64,000 nucleotides of DNA from Gonocerus acuteangulatus (lineage: Eukaryota > Arthropoda > Insecta > Hemiptera > Coreidae): positions 49,181,774 through 49,245,773 of the forward strand of contig OX328127.1 of assembly GCA_946811695.1 (NCBI GenBank), read 5' to 3'. Shown in pieces: positions 46,970 through 59,071 of the stretch. The notes under the pieces are model-generated. The model searched no databases. It was not told the DNA's origin and worked only from the letters and a program-made list of their open reading frames with translations. Numbering within the stretch: position 1 is the stretch's first letter; each line of letters starts with the position of its first letter. The translations under genes and the position numbers were made by a program.

Positions 46970-47586
46970 ACGAGAGCAGAATTACAATAGGAATGCAACA
47001 ACGGGATGTCAAATAAACAAAAAAAATTCTATAGACTAAAGAATTCTTCAAGGTTCATGAAGAAAGAGTTAAGGACGAACTAAGAGTTTGTTCGTGACCG
47101 AGGAAAAAACGTCCATTCTACCGCTAACAAAATGACAAAGCTAGTATTACGAATAGAGGCTAACTGAAAAATGATGTTCGGTTGCAATTCTGTTAGAGGG
47201 AATTCTTTTGGGTTGCACTATATTATCAAACGTACAATTCAGCCAAATGCAGAAACGTATAAGGCATTAGCTGATGTGCCCGTTTTTGACTGTTATACAA
47301 TGTACATTTGTGAAAAAAGAATACTTACATATTTTGACTGACTTGTTCTTTAAAAACTATATTCGTTAACGATTCGTACGGAGTGTACAACGGAATGTAT
47401 GAAACGTCCTTACTTGGCTTTTGATTGAATTTTGTAGTCCTTTTGGATTCCTTAGATAAAACCTCTGAAATATATACACAATACCATAAAAAAAGCGCCA
47501 GGGCCACTAGGTTTTTCTTATGTACCACTGACCATTGAAATAGCCTTTGAATATCCACAGGTATTTGATGATATTACGGACCTGTA
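46970..47586. other. no recognised feature
   Basis: Only short ORFs and AT-rich sequence. Confidence 0.5.
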
Positions 47587-47777
47587 TTTTTTTTATTTTT
47601 TATTTTTTTTATAAGGCGCATCTACATCTAGGTCATTAGCGCCGACATCCAGGGTGCAGCGAGGAATTTTCCCAGCGAATCGTGAGATGAGAAAATCCCT
47701 GCCGGAAGGTGGCAATCGAACCTACCATCTCCCGCTTATGAATCCAGCGCGCTAGCCACTAGCCCACGGGAGACCCC
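47587..47777 (-). mobile_element. SINE B copy 2
   Basis: It closely matches the copy at 25589: GGTCATTAGCGCCGACATCC, CAGCGA.TCGTGAGATGA and a box B complement at GGCAATCGAACC. On the minus strand the head begins GGGGTCTCCCGTGGGCTAGT and the poly-A tail is at the low coordinate. A short ACGGAC occurs on both sides (47574-47579 and about 47778-47783) and may be the target duplication. Confidence 0.8.
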
Positions 47778-48671
47778 ACGGACACAATATCGAGAAGATT
47801 ATTGTATACAGGGTTTAATGACCTTACCTGCAGTCTATTTTTTCTCATGGATGATATGAACAATGTCATTTCATATTTTATTACTTTTATGAATGAATAG
47901 CCCTCGTATAATCCCTAGATAAAACCCTTCCAAGATAAAACGCCGAGGAAAAGGACCAGGTTTGAAGTACTGACTCCTAGGTGGTTGTTCATCTCGTTAA
48001 AGAAGGCGGCCTATTGTTTTTAGTGAAGACCACATCCTATAGAACAACTTCTCCTGGTGCTCGTTACCCATCGAGGTCTCTTAGGCAACCATTTTCCTTC
48101 TTCTGATTTTTCCTCTCGCCTTCCCCTCTTATTGCTATGCTTCTTTGCCCCCTTCGAATGCGTCTACCAGGAAGCTATAAAACCACAAAAGTTTACGACG
48201 GCCTTTCTGCAGACTATCGTTGTTTTAGCTATCGTATCTCTTTTTTTCTTCTTCTTTTTTTTTGCCTCCGTTCTCATTATGTCAGACCTCTTCTTGAAAT
48301 TGGTCTACAAGAAATACGTGCTATGATTATAAGTAATTAGCATAGCGATGTTCTCCTCCTAAGTAGTGGTTACCGAGGATTCTCCTTTACGACGTTCTTA
48401 AGAAATGGCGATCAAAATCGGCAGTAAAAGTTCTATCACTCTGTTGGCAGTTTCTTCAAAGTTTAAAATAAAATTCATTCGATCACCGCTATCAAAGTTT
48501 GTTTCTTACCTCTTTAACGACTTTCTTCGATTTCATCTAACGACTTGGTCCCAGGCGACCTCTTGTTTTTAAAACCAAACATTGCCTTTATTCAGTTTTC
48601 TTACTTGTATAATGAGTATCTAAAACCTACGGCTAAAGCCGGTTATTGGTAGCATTTAAGTACTATATATA
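47778..48671. other. no recognised feature
   Basis: Two overlapping plus-strand ORFs (48057-48340) lie in a pyrimidine-rich stretch and lack recognisable motifs. Confidence 0.4.
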
Positions 48672-49540
48672 CCGTGACTCACAAACCTGTTGCAATGATA
48701 GCTCTTGCTTACAAAAATTGAATACCTCGCTGTTAGAAATTTGTGTTGGGTAATGAAACAAATATATATGGTTTATACATACTTAATAACTAGAAATTAA
48801 TATAATAATAATTTTATTGAAGTTTAAATATAAATTCCGAAAAACATTGAAAATTTAACTCATTGCTATACTTTTGTGACTGCATTAAAACTATAAAAAA
48901 AAAACCTTACTTATTACTTTCTATGGCTTCTTTTGGCTTTAATTATGATATGAATTCTATTTGGAACAATTTTCACTAGATTGTTTGAAAATGATAACAG
49001 GATATTGTTCTCTATCAATTTGTTTCGCTCATATAATTCTTCAATCGATTATGTTGAATTTTCGCACTTGGCCAAATTTTGTTTTTTATGGAACGAAAAG
49101 TGGTGAATAATATCTATATTAGGAGACCGGGGGGACATTCTAACAAGTTAATTAAATGATTTTCAAACCATTCTACTTAGTTTTGCAATGTGCTTTGTAT
49201 GATTATCCTGTTGAAACATAATATCTTCATATTGGAATTTAAAACTTGGCAGTCGAGATGACTGGAAAATACTTAGATATTCCTCAGGGTTCATTTTCCC
49301 TCATATTCTGGCAATCCGTCCAACATTTTGGTCCTTTGTGAACCCCTGACCATTTGACTACCACCACCAAATTTAGGAGTAGACTTGAATTCCTTGTATA
49401 CTAATGGGAGACCCAGGTTTTTTTTCAATTGTCCATCACTCCTAAAATGGTTCATTCTTGTTTTGTCTGACCTCACAACTGTTCTCTAGTCAGCAGTTGT
49501 CCAATTTTCATGATTATCACTAAAATTGCAGTCTTAGTTG

Positions 49541-49541
<1 letters not shown>

Positions 49542-49574
<33 letters not shown>

Positions 49575-49925
49575 CATAAATATGCTTTAGCGGTGACTAA
49601 ACTGGAAAAACCCGTTCCAAAAAAGTGTCCGCTCGCGTTAGCGCATGCGCAGTGACCATGTTTGAAGAAAATTTTATATGTCAGAAACGTGTCCGCTTGC
49701 ATTCGCGCATGTTCAGTGGCCATCCATGTACGAAAAAGTAGACCGTATGTATCACAAAAAAGTGTCCGCTGGCGTTCGCGCATGCACAGTGGCCATGTAC
49801 CAAAAAGAAGACTATATGTTATACAGCACTTGACATAGGTTTGTCCGGTGGACCTAAGCGTTACAAAAAAGTGTCACAAAAATGAGTCCGCTGGCATTCG
49901 CGCTTGCGAAGTGGTTTTAATGCAA
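49542..49925. repeat. poly-T plus tandem GC-richer block inserted in the transposase
   Basis: A T31 run (49542-49572) is followed by four degenerate copies of GTGTCCGCTGGCGTTCGCGC (starts near 49625, 49689, 49761 and 49884), most followed by ATGC.CAGTGGCCATG. It separates the transposase parts NHGNVARVKVKKRLH and NWTTADWR and is foreign to Tc1 proteins, so it is an insertion. Confidence 0.75.
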
Positions 49926-50089
49926 TCGTTTCTTGACCTTTACCCTTGCCACATTACCATGACTGTTTAGTGGTCTTTGAATAGTTCCAGCACTGACGTG
50001 AAGCCCCATGTCAGATCTAAGTCTATTTTGGCCTTGGACAGCAATGTCGACATCCTAATCAGTCGTACCAGTATCTTGCTGTTTCTCTC

Positions 50090-50092
<3 letters not shown>

Positions 50093-50148
<56 letters not shown>
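50093..50148. repeat. 56-base poly-T run
   Basis: Uninterrupted T56 within the transposase pseudogene, between the helix-turn-helix and linker parts. Confidence 0.95.
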
Positions 50149-50152
<4 letters not shown>

Positions 50153-50572
50153 ATTTAAACCAACTCGAGCAGCAATTTGTCATCGAAAGGCTTTCATTGA
50201 TCAAAAGCTTAATACTGTAGTTTGTGTCAGAGAAAATTGACTTCATCCTCATTTTTTTAAATTATCTGGCTTAAAAGTTATTTTTTATGCCCGCTCTGCT
50301 TAGTAGTAACTATTTTAAATAACTACATTTACACTTTACACCTTAAACTTCCCTACACAACATCCGCCACAAAACTGTTGCAATGAACCAAGAACGGAAA
50401 GCGTACCCATGAGAGTGCAACCAATGACTAATTCCCTCAAGATCCTTTTAGAATTATTCCTCCTAGTCCCAAATTATTTTGGCCTGGAGTAGTCAATATT
50501 ATTGTGGTTTAATTTTTTTTCTATAATATAACTTACCTTACATATCATTGTTGCAACGGTTTTGTGAGTCAC

Positions 50573-50575
<3 letters not shown>

Positions 50576-50628
<53 letters not shown>
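50576..50628. repeat. (TA)n microsatellite
   Basis: About 26 TA units between the Tc1 right end and SINE C copy 3. Confidence 0.95.
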
Positions 50629-50630
<2 letters not shown>

Positions 50631-50796
50631 GAACGAGGGAGATAGTTTGGTCAGTACTATGCTCCAGTCGCCTGATTCCCCCTTTGCACGTACCTATTAA
50701 TTAAAGGATGGGTGAGTCTAGGGACGATCTGGACCCCAAATCCAACCCTCGAACGATGACACTAGAAGAAAAAATCTTTAGTGCACGCAAAATCTT
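50629..50796 (-). mobile_element. SINE C copy 3, lacking tRNA head
   Basis: GGGAGATAGTTTGGTCAGTA, CTATGCTCCAGTCGCCTGAT and GACACTAGAAGAAAAAATCT match the body of SINE C copy 2 in the same orientation. It stops at TTTAGTGCACGC, before the box B complement. Confidence 0.75.
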
Positions 50797-51596
50797 TCTA
50801 AACTGTTTTCAATTAATAGGCCATAAATGAAGGTTTGCACCTCTTTGCCTAAAGAGGAACTTTGAAATTCATGAAAACCGTGGCTAATTCTCTTATAGGC
50901 ATGCGCCAGAAACACATTCATTTTAAGAACGTTTCTTTCCTCCCATTAGTAGCCTCATCACTACCTGACCTCATTCAGACCCAGGGATAATCCGTTGTAT
51001 TTCTCCATAGTATTTTTTCTATTAACAATAGCAATTAAATCATAACGAGCAGCGTGGTTTACCTTCGTTTCAAATGAATTACCTCGAATTATCTGACTCA
51101 TATCTCAAAAATCAAAGAATTTTAATCAATTAAAAAAGCACATCCCGGAGAAGGACAACAGAGTACAAAAAAAAAAATGAATGAGGGAGAAATTTAAGCC
51201 AGTTTGGTCAATAATTTTGATTAACTGAAAATCCTATAAAGCCATATTTATTGGAACAAATTTTCATTTAAAGCGAATTTGTTAACATAAGTATTAAGTA
51301 AGTTTTAGGCAACCTCACTCCTACTGAATTAAATTTGCGAATCAAAATTAACTAACAAAAAATATAAGGATAATCGTTCCTTTCTTTCAGCTTATTACTA
51401 TATTTATTTTTATTTTTATTTTTTTTGTTGGATCGATCAATTTTAGAGGGCTTAGGAGAGTTGCAATTTTTCCAGTAAAGTCCTCAACATTTCGCATCTA
51501 ATCTTGTTTTTAATTGATTATTTAAACTTTCCTTATTATGGAGCTTACAATCCAGAGTGATATGCCTCACGGATATTGTTATTTCGCCAACTATAT
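50797..51596. other. no recognised feature
   Basis: AT-rich with no family match. Confidence 0.5.
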
Positions 51597-52238
51597 CAGG
51601 GTGTCTACTAGTTTTGTGAAAGCCAATTTCAGGACTTTTTCGTGACATTTTCATGATATGAAAAGCAAATTTCATGCCCATTAAAAAGAAAATAATTTCA
51701 CTAAAAAAGAAAAAGCCTAAACTATTAGCATAAAGTTTTTTGCAACCTTACACAAATTAGCAAGATATCTATAAACTTTCAATTTTTTACATATATTTAA
51801 AATTGAAGAAACGAATTTTTTAGAATGACTGTGGAATTAGCAGCCTCAAAAATATTGACGATTGGTAACAGAATTCAAAAATTCTAAAAATATTAGTAAC
51901 AAAATATTTATTATCAAAGTAAATAATTTAGTTAATTGATGTGTACAGAATTTCCATATTTAAGTCTGCATATATGTAAATAATGGCTAATTGATGTGTA
52001 AATGCTAAAACAAAGGAATCAAACAGAGTAAGGGAGTGGGAGAGGCAGATAAAATTGCGTCGCCTTACAAAAACGGGAACGATTACGAAGTCCCGGCATT
52101 ACGTTAGACTCCAGTAAAACTGAAATTTCGTAGCATGGTTTCAAAATTCATAACTTCTTCGAGATTTTCGAGCACTATTCTCAGTTTCGTGACATTTTCA
52201 TGATTTTCATGACTTTTTTTTGTGCAGTAGACACCCTG
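51597..52238. mobile_element. 642-bp inverted-repeat element (MITE-like)
   Basis: The ends are CAGGGTGTCTACTAGTTTTG at 51597 and the complement of CAGGGTGTCTACTGCACAAA ending at 52238. Inward, GTGACATTTTCATGAT is inverted as ATCATGAAAATGTCAC. Short AT-rich flanks make the target duplication ambiguous (TAT or longer). There is no coding capacity. CAGGG-type ends are frequent in hAT MITEs, but without a clear 8-bp duplication the class is open. Confidence 0.65.
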
Positions 52239-55200
52239 TATATAAATCTTTGGTGTTCTCGTAGTATATGTACGAGTGAAAAAGATAAATGTTCCAATAA
52301 GTAGTCGCGTCAGCACAACTTCTTTTTTTCTTGATTGACAAATGGATGTTTTCTATGACTTAAATTACCATGGCATGTTTTTCGTGTTTCCGTTTTACCT
52401 ATGATGTGATAAGTTATGTATTTTACCATAATTCCTTCTAACAGCGAGGATGCAAACTCCCATGTATTTAATTCGCTATTACTGGAATTCTATTAAAGCG
52501 TCTCTTGGTATTTTCTGCTACATAATAGTTAGGATTTGAAAGATTCTTGAAAGATTCTGCTTTATACCAAAAGCCGATATTACCAAGTTCTTTTGATATT
52601 ATAAAACTGAAGACTCATATTGAATAATAAATCAGGTGTCAACATTCCCATCCGGAGGAGCCGTACGAATGCCGAGAGAACACATAAAGCCTAATCCCCC
52701 ATAGCCGACGGAGAAAGTGATACCGTAGAGGAAATTGACCCAGATCGGAGGGGCACCTTCCACAGCCATTGCAAGATGATTAACTCTCTAACAGTAGTGT
52801 TAATGTCAAGGACTCCCACCATGCTACTATTTCATATACACTTTCTCGTATAGAATCCAACAGGGTACAATGTTATACCTGATATTTCTCTTAGTTTATC
52901 AGAGCGCGAGCAAGGTTACGCCATCGGTTAAGTCTGTTCAGTATTTACCTGCACGCAGTTCCAATACTCATCTTACTTATAAAGCATTCTAGAATCACCC
53001 GTCGTCACTAAGTGTACTTTTTTTATCATGACAACAATCATACTGTACTAACTATAGCTTGCACTATAGTAATTGTAACGAACTGTAAATTCTAAATAAA
53101 ATAAAATAACAAAATAAAATAGGCAGCTCAGCTATACCATATTTATTTGAAAGGCAACAACCTCCAGAAAGCGTACCTAAATTCTCAATACACTGTTTGT
53201 ATTTTCTTTTTTAGATGGGGGGACGTAATTTTAAATTTTCTTCGTGCAGATTCGGAAGTGGAATCGTTAACGGACAGATGAAAGTTTTGCGGAATGTCCT
53301 CGATTTGGTTCCAATATACTTTTAATGTTGAGATTAAAAGACTCAACGTATTTCGCCATCCTGTATGGACTCTCCATCGTTTTTAGTCTGCTCTTCCATT
53401 GCATTTCCTCTTCTATGATGATTTCTATGAGTGAAAATTTACTTTAAACAACATTTAGGCCACACCTTCATGCTAAAAACAAAACGATAAAGAAACATAA
53501 GCGTTTTCCACTGCTGACAAAGAATAACTGGAGATGATATCTTGCAAAACGTTTACAGTATAAAGTAATGCACGACGTTGTCGAACATTTGTCTTTTGTT
53601 TTCTACTTGAAATAAGAAATCAATTTTATGCAATTTTGATCCCAAAAAAGAGCGAGGTGTCTCTCGATTGTATCTATACATAGCCTAAATACTTAAATCC
53701 CTCGACTTTGTACCCAAGTGTGGACCTGCCTTGAGGTCTGAGAAGGAAGCATCAAAGCCAAATGAACAAAAAGAAAAAAATGTAAAAACATTAATTTATT
53801 AAGGCCAAACCTTCAATCTTCCCATCCACAAGGCTTAAACAGATACAAAAGACACACAGGTAGATTCTGCTGATTTCAAATCTTGCTTGGTAGACCCAGT
53901 TTCATCAAAGGCAGCGCCGGGAGCCTGAAACCCTTAAATCCGGGTTTAGCCGAGGCAATGAAATTTAAGATAAATAGATAGCCAGTAGACAGTAATCTTT
54001 ACAACTAATGGCCACAAATTAATACGCAAACATATAGGTTTTAAGATACACCTGCTAAGACAGTCTTATCTTACCCAACGGATCACGCTGCCAAGAAACA
54101 TAAATTGGGCTACTTATACAAAATCGACTAAAAAGGTTTACTTTTTTTTGCTTTTAATTAAATTAGCTCACTTCACATAAATGTTTGCGCAATACAGCGA
54201 CACTGTTATCAAAATAAACAAATTAATTAACGTTTTTCTGCAATGCGCAGAAGATATTCCAGCGTTGAGTTGTAAAGGACTTAGCATGGCGTAAATTGTA
54301 CATAAGCCATGTTAATTCTTCATAATAAAACAAGTGGAAGAAAAGGAGATCCCTGAGAGTATGAAACCTCTCAATATCTCCAACATCTGGCATAAGTTAC
54401 GTATAACTGCCCAGATCCGTTATTATGGCTTTCATGATGTTTAAAATAAGGGGTCAAATTGTTCTTTAAAATGAAGAGAAGGATTTCAACGAATAAGCCA
54501 TAATTACTCGAACATACTAAGTCTTGACTAATGGTCAAGAAATCGTTTTTTTTTTTGTTTTTTTTTTTTAAATAAATGAAATATTTTCCGTCATCCAACG
54601 GGATGTTTATCAAACTAAGCTCATGATCGATGTTAACAGCGACGAAAAGGAAGAACACGTGTACAGCTAATGCTGCAGGGGATGTCTGGAAGAGGCCAAT
54701 GTGCCAATCTCAGAGCGGGCAATTAATCAACCCTTCTACTTACATCAAATACTAAAGCACAGAGACAAAGTACAGGGGCTTAGCACACAGTCAAAGCACC
54801 TTTTCATCGTTCAAGGCCTTCCTCAGCATCGCTATTATTATTGGCACTGTACTCGGGGGTATTGATTAGTACGTTCTCGCTTCTTAACAAAATTTAAGAT
54901 CTAGAATTCTTAATCAAAAGCAAGGAATATTTTTACAATCTCCTTTTGATGAATACACGATGCACAAATTAAAAAGGCGTTATTAATTATTGATGCACAT
55001 AAGTATCATTCTCCTACTTCAGCTCTGATACAGGCGATGATAAAAAGTTCCATCTGGAATATACTGACCAGGTTCATCTCTTTGGAGAGCATAGAGCTAA
55101 AAATAGGATATAGAATCTAAAAATATAATAAATAAAATATGTAAAAATAGAAGTTAATGCAAAATAAATAAAACAATACTTTAGAAATAGTAGAGTTATA

Positions 55201-56399
55201 AATAAATAGTAGAGTAATATTTGCAAAAAGTATATACAATAGAAAGCGAAACCTAAACAAGTATATAAAATAATAAAACGAACATAAGAAACAATCGCAG
55301 AAATGTTGGGCCTAAAAATCCATCCCCATTTTTATATTTATATTGCAGCCACAACATCTGAGGAACTTGCTTTATTGCTGTTCATAATATAAAATTGAAA
55401 AACATTAGACACATATATTATGACCATTTTTCCACAACCCTGAAATTGTACCTTTATCGTCCATCCATGTCGAAAGAAATAATCTAATACGAACTCAAGC
55501 ATACAATTTACGTATTTAGAAGAGGGTGTTTTTATTTATTTGATTATTTTCTTTGTGATTCGTATATTTCTTTTAAAAGATTATTAAAAAATTGGAAATC
55601 TTATTGATAATTAGAGACACATTACGAGACGAACTCCATTCCTCGACCAAAAAAAGTTTATTTGAAAGTTTTTTCACTGGAAGGATCTTTAAAATGACCT
55701 TCATGTTGCAACTGAAGAGTTACAGAGCCTTTGGCATTTAATGAGAAGAATTGTTAGTTATAACGAAGAAGTGACTAATTAGCCGGTAATTTACTGCTGA
55801 TAAGACAAGATTATCCCCCCGGACGATAAACGACTGAGCCGCCGCCGATAAGACGACCGAGTAAAGGAAAAACTCCTTGTTACCTACTATTCACACAGAA
55901 TAATATTATCTATAATTATCACCTTCAGGTACTCATCTCATTCTTCTCTAATTCAAAACGGGGCGCCTTTTCATTACTCGCCGGCATTCAAGGTTTAAAC
56001 AATTGCCTTCTCGAATATCTCTTGTAAGTCTATATATATCCAGGCCCAAGGGCAGATTAATTTCCCCTCAAAATTCAAAATAAAATTAATTGTTAATAAA
56101 ATCAATAATAGATAGAGAACCGGGCATGAATAATTTCAATAACCATGTGCAACGATAATACCTTATTATGATGCAGAAATCGCAAAATTCAGTTGCAATA
56201 AAATAAATTAAAAAAAATTAATAGTCATTCTTAACACATTTTAGTACCTAACATTATTGACTGAGCTTTCAACTAATCGAAGTAAAGTCATCCTTAAACT
56301 AAATATTAGATTCCATCCGAAAAAAAATAATCGGATTTCACTGATGTCCAACCAATAAGACAACAATTTTTTTTTATCTATAGTGAAAAAAATGAAACC
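52239..56399. other. long stretch without recognised gene
   Basis: At 53093-53120 an AAATAAAATAAAATAACAAA run resembles a LINE 3' tail, with GC-richer sequence upstream (52640-52850) that might be LINE 3' UTR. Nothing else was identified. Confidence 0.45.
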
Positions 56400-56950
56400 T
56401 GAAAATCAAGATTCCAGGTATCATTAAAGGAAACTCACGGTATCCAAAGCGGAAATTATTCCTTCCAACTTGTTTGCTCTAGGAAACTAATTCAGAAATA
56501 TTTCCTTTTTTCTCGCCTTCTTTTACCAGAATACTCATTATAATTTTAAATGAAAAAAAAAAATATAAACTGAAGTAAACAGAGGCAAAAAAGAAACATT
56601 AAAAAATACCGAAACTAACATATTCAAATTTTAACCAATGATTTCTCTGTATGAGGTCGCACAATCAAAAATTACTTTAGAACCTTTCTTTAAGCAAATT
56701 AAGTTAGCTTTCAAACCATTACTATCCACTTACCACGAATTCCCAACCGTTTTTGAGATATTTAAGCAATAAAACCAAAATTCTAAAACTATTTCTGTTT
56801 GTTAAACCATTTTTTTTTCTAATACTGTCTCAATTCCAAACTCCTTCTTTTCTTTTCTTTTTTTTGTTATTGAAATCTAAGTATTTGCCGGTGAATTATG
56901 CATTCATTAGTGACAGGAGCTATTCGACGGCAAGCGAAAAAACTCCCGTT
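56400..56950 (+). mobile_element. diverged helentron-like relative
   Basis: The start, GGTATCCAAAGCGGAAAT, parallels AGTATCCAATGCGGAAAT at 7446. The body (ACTTTAGAACCTTTCTTT, AGTTAGCTTTCAAACCATTA, CCCAACCGTTTTTGAGATAT) is an eroded version of the ~350-bp subtype-2 unit. No ends were defined. Confidence 0.45.
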
Positions 56951-57363
56951 TGATGCCTTTCGAATCATAAATAGAATAGAGAATAGATTCATCATACCAT
57001 CGGAGCACTACTGCAGCAAAGGGCAGCCTCATCCGAGTAGAAAGGCTGAATAGAGGAGAAAACCAGGGAAAAGCGAGAGTAGGGAGTTGTAGACGGATTA
57101 ATTAGCAGAGCTGAATAGAGGGAAATAAAGAGAAGTGTAGAATGTACTGAGAGGAGGAGGGAAGAGTATTTTTTCTGCGGGGTATTGTAGTTGTGTGTAA
57201 AAGGGTTTTGTAAAAGCCTTAGCTCTACCTGCAACAATTAACACAGCACTGGGCAGTCTTATTGTACAACTCTACACAAGTGGATTCAAGCTCGTTTTCT
57301 TTATTGAGGCTACTTACTAATTAAAACTCAATTACATTACTTACACTTCATTTTTAAATGCCG

Positions 57364-57365
<2 letters not shown>

Positions 57366-57431
<66 letters not shown>
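57366..57431. repeat. 66-base poly-A run
   Basis: Uninterrupted A66, the longest homopolymer in the window. No retroposon body was recognised before it. Confidence 0.95.
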
Positions 57432-57434
<3 letters not shown>

Positions 57435-58874
57435 ACCAGAAATTGGACGGGCATCTTTTATTATAACCCGCCAATAACATATTATTTATACAGGTGCTAA
57501 TGATTTATTTCAATTTTGGATAAGCTTCTCTAATATTGTGTATTATTTCTAAAATCACATTAGTACTAAACATATTTTCAACATTTGTGTACGAAACTGG
57601 TGAATATATAGTACAAAAACTAATCAATTTCAGATATAATACTAAAAACGTGAAGGAGGACGGCAAATCCATTGTCCTAAGGCTGATCTAATGACAACCC
57701 GAAAGGGCAGATGATAGAGGCAATGAATTCATGGCGTCATCGTACAGCCTTCAGAGCAAGAAATATCGACAATGATCTAAGGCACAAGACAACGATCTAA
57801 GCTAAATTCTTATAAGAATTATTTATATCTATATGCATCTTCTGAATCTGCAAGCACTACTAGAATGAGCTCCTTAAGGTATGGTCGTTTACTAAGTAAT
57901 ATTAATGTACTATATGTTTTCCTATCAGCAAAGAAAGAATGATTTTCTGATGTCAGAGTATGAGTTTATTCTTATGAACAAACTAATTATATTTATTTAA
58001 TGTATTTAATTATAAAACTCTAAAAATAAAAACAAGGAAATTTCCGAATGCACGTGAATTCGCTGGAAGATTCTGCTGTTGCCACCCCTGAAGAATTCAT
58101 ACGAATCCCTCTTCGTAAAATAGCAGTAGTAGTGAATAGCAAAATAGTATATAAAATCGAAAATAGACGCCACTGGAGAAACCAACCGTGGATCAGGAAA
58201 TCTGAAGATTCAGCATCGAGGATTAAATTACGAGACCTATTAGCAGGCAAAAGTGGGGAAAGAATAAAGAAACATTTTTAATTCTCTAATTTCTCCAAAT
58301 TATTAACATTTAACTTCAATGTCAAACTGAACGACTCATTGGAGGAGCCAATTCACTACAAACATACAATATATTATGAAAAAAAACTACTTTAGCATCG
58401 CCAAAACGTAACAAAAAAAAATGATTTGATGATCTATGAAGCCAAAAGTAGAAATAGAGAGGCGGTCGAAATACTATGTCCCAAGGAAAAATAGTTAGTC
58501 TCATGTAGCTTTACAAAGAAGGAAGGAGAACTAAGAAGTAGAGGAATAAGTAGAGTTGATATTTTCCTGATGAATATTAAATGAATAGGTAGAAAATATA
58601 GAATTATAGCTATGTCAAGGTTTGTCTAACAGGTTCTTCAAAGAGAGTTGCAGAGTGGTGCAATTGCCTCCAGCATTTGCGTGTGAGAGTATGCTTAGAC
58701 ATGGAGTACGGTCATGGTCGAACCAGGGAGCAAAAGGTGAGATCGTATTGTAGCTAAAGGCTGCCTTAGGCAAAGTCCGCTTGAACTTCACTTCTTCATA
58801 TTCCTGATAATGAAATTTCAGTTGGGGAACCTGTGAAGATAATCTGTCGAGGGGTTTCATACAACAGTCAGGTT
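57432..58874. other. no recognised gene
   Basis: Overlapping ORFs at 58020-58281 on both strands (76-77 codons) and a 101-codon minus ORF at 58615-58920 have no family resemblance. The last one overlaps the 5S-like sequence. Confidence 0.35.
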
Positions 58875-58950
58875 GCCAACGGCCATACCACATTGAATAA
58901 AACGGTTCGTACGTAGTCAAGCATCATTAGCTCTTGGTAGGGCAATAGCA
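58875..58950 (+). pseudogene. 5S rRNA-like 5' fragment
   Basis: GCCAACGGCCATACCACATT followed by GAATAAAACGGTTC matches the first ~35 bases of animal 5S rRNA with few changes. AGTCAAGCATCATTAG and CTTGGTAGGG downstream weakly continue the order, with a deletion. The internal promoter is not intact, so this is a pseudogene or a decayed 5S-derived SINE. Confidence 0.6.
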
Positions 58951-59037
58951 AAGGGGTTATTCCGCCGTAAACCACGGAATTTTTGGACAAGATTGCGCAC
59001 GAAAATCAAAACCGTAGAAACACTTTTATATATGTAA

Positions 59038-59071
<34 letters not shown>

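Larger units (their letters stand above)
49020..50245 (-). pseudogene. Tc1-like transposase pseudogene
   Basis: The protein would cut and join the element's ends through a DDE/D catalytic site. Reading the minus strand from 50245: SIKLLINESLSM and, in another frame, QIAARVGLNV form the N-terminal helix-turn-helix. GLHVSAGTIQRPLNSHGNVA (near 49980) is the second DNA-binding part. NWTTADWRTVVRSDKTRMNH (about 49450-49520) holds the first catalytic Asp, KFGGGSQMVRG follows, MFQQDNHTKHIAKL (near 49200) holds the second Asp, and MSPRSPNIDIIHHF (about 49110) is the region of the third acid. Frameshifts, stops and two insertions make it inactive. Confidence 0.85.
48672..50574 (-). mobile_element. Tc1/mariner-type DNA transposon, degenerate
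   Basis: The inverted ends are CCGTGACTCACAAACCTGTT at 48672 and, at the right end, the complement of CAGTGACTCACAAAACCGTT ending 50574. TA-rich flanks lie on both sides (TA at 48670-48671; AATATA at 50575), as expected for TA target sites although the right one is not exact. A minus-strand transposase pseudogene fills the interior. Two poly-T runs and a GC-richer tandem block interrupt it. The total length of 1.9 kb exceeds a typical 1.3-1.6 kb Tc1 element by about the size of those insertions. Confidence 0.8.

Noticed and set aside
58048..58281. 77-codon plus-strand gene
   Set aside because: An equally long ORF lies on the opposite strand and there is no family resemblance.
58615..58920. 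101-codon minus-strand gene
   Set aside because: Its start overlaps a 5S-like sequence on the other strand; no motif was recognised.
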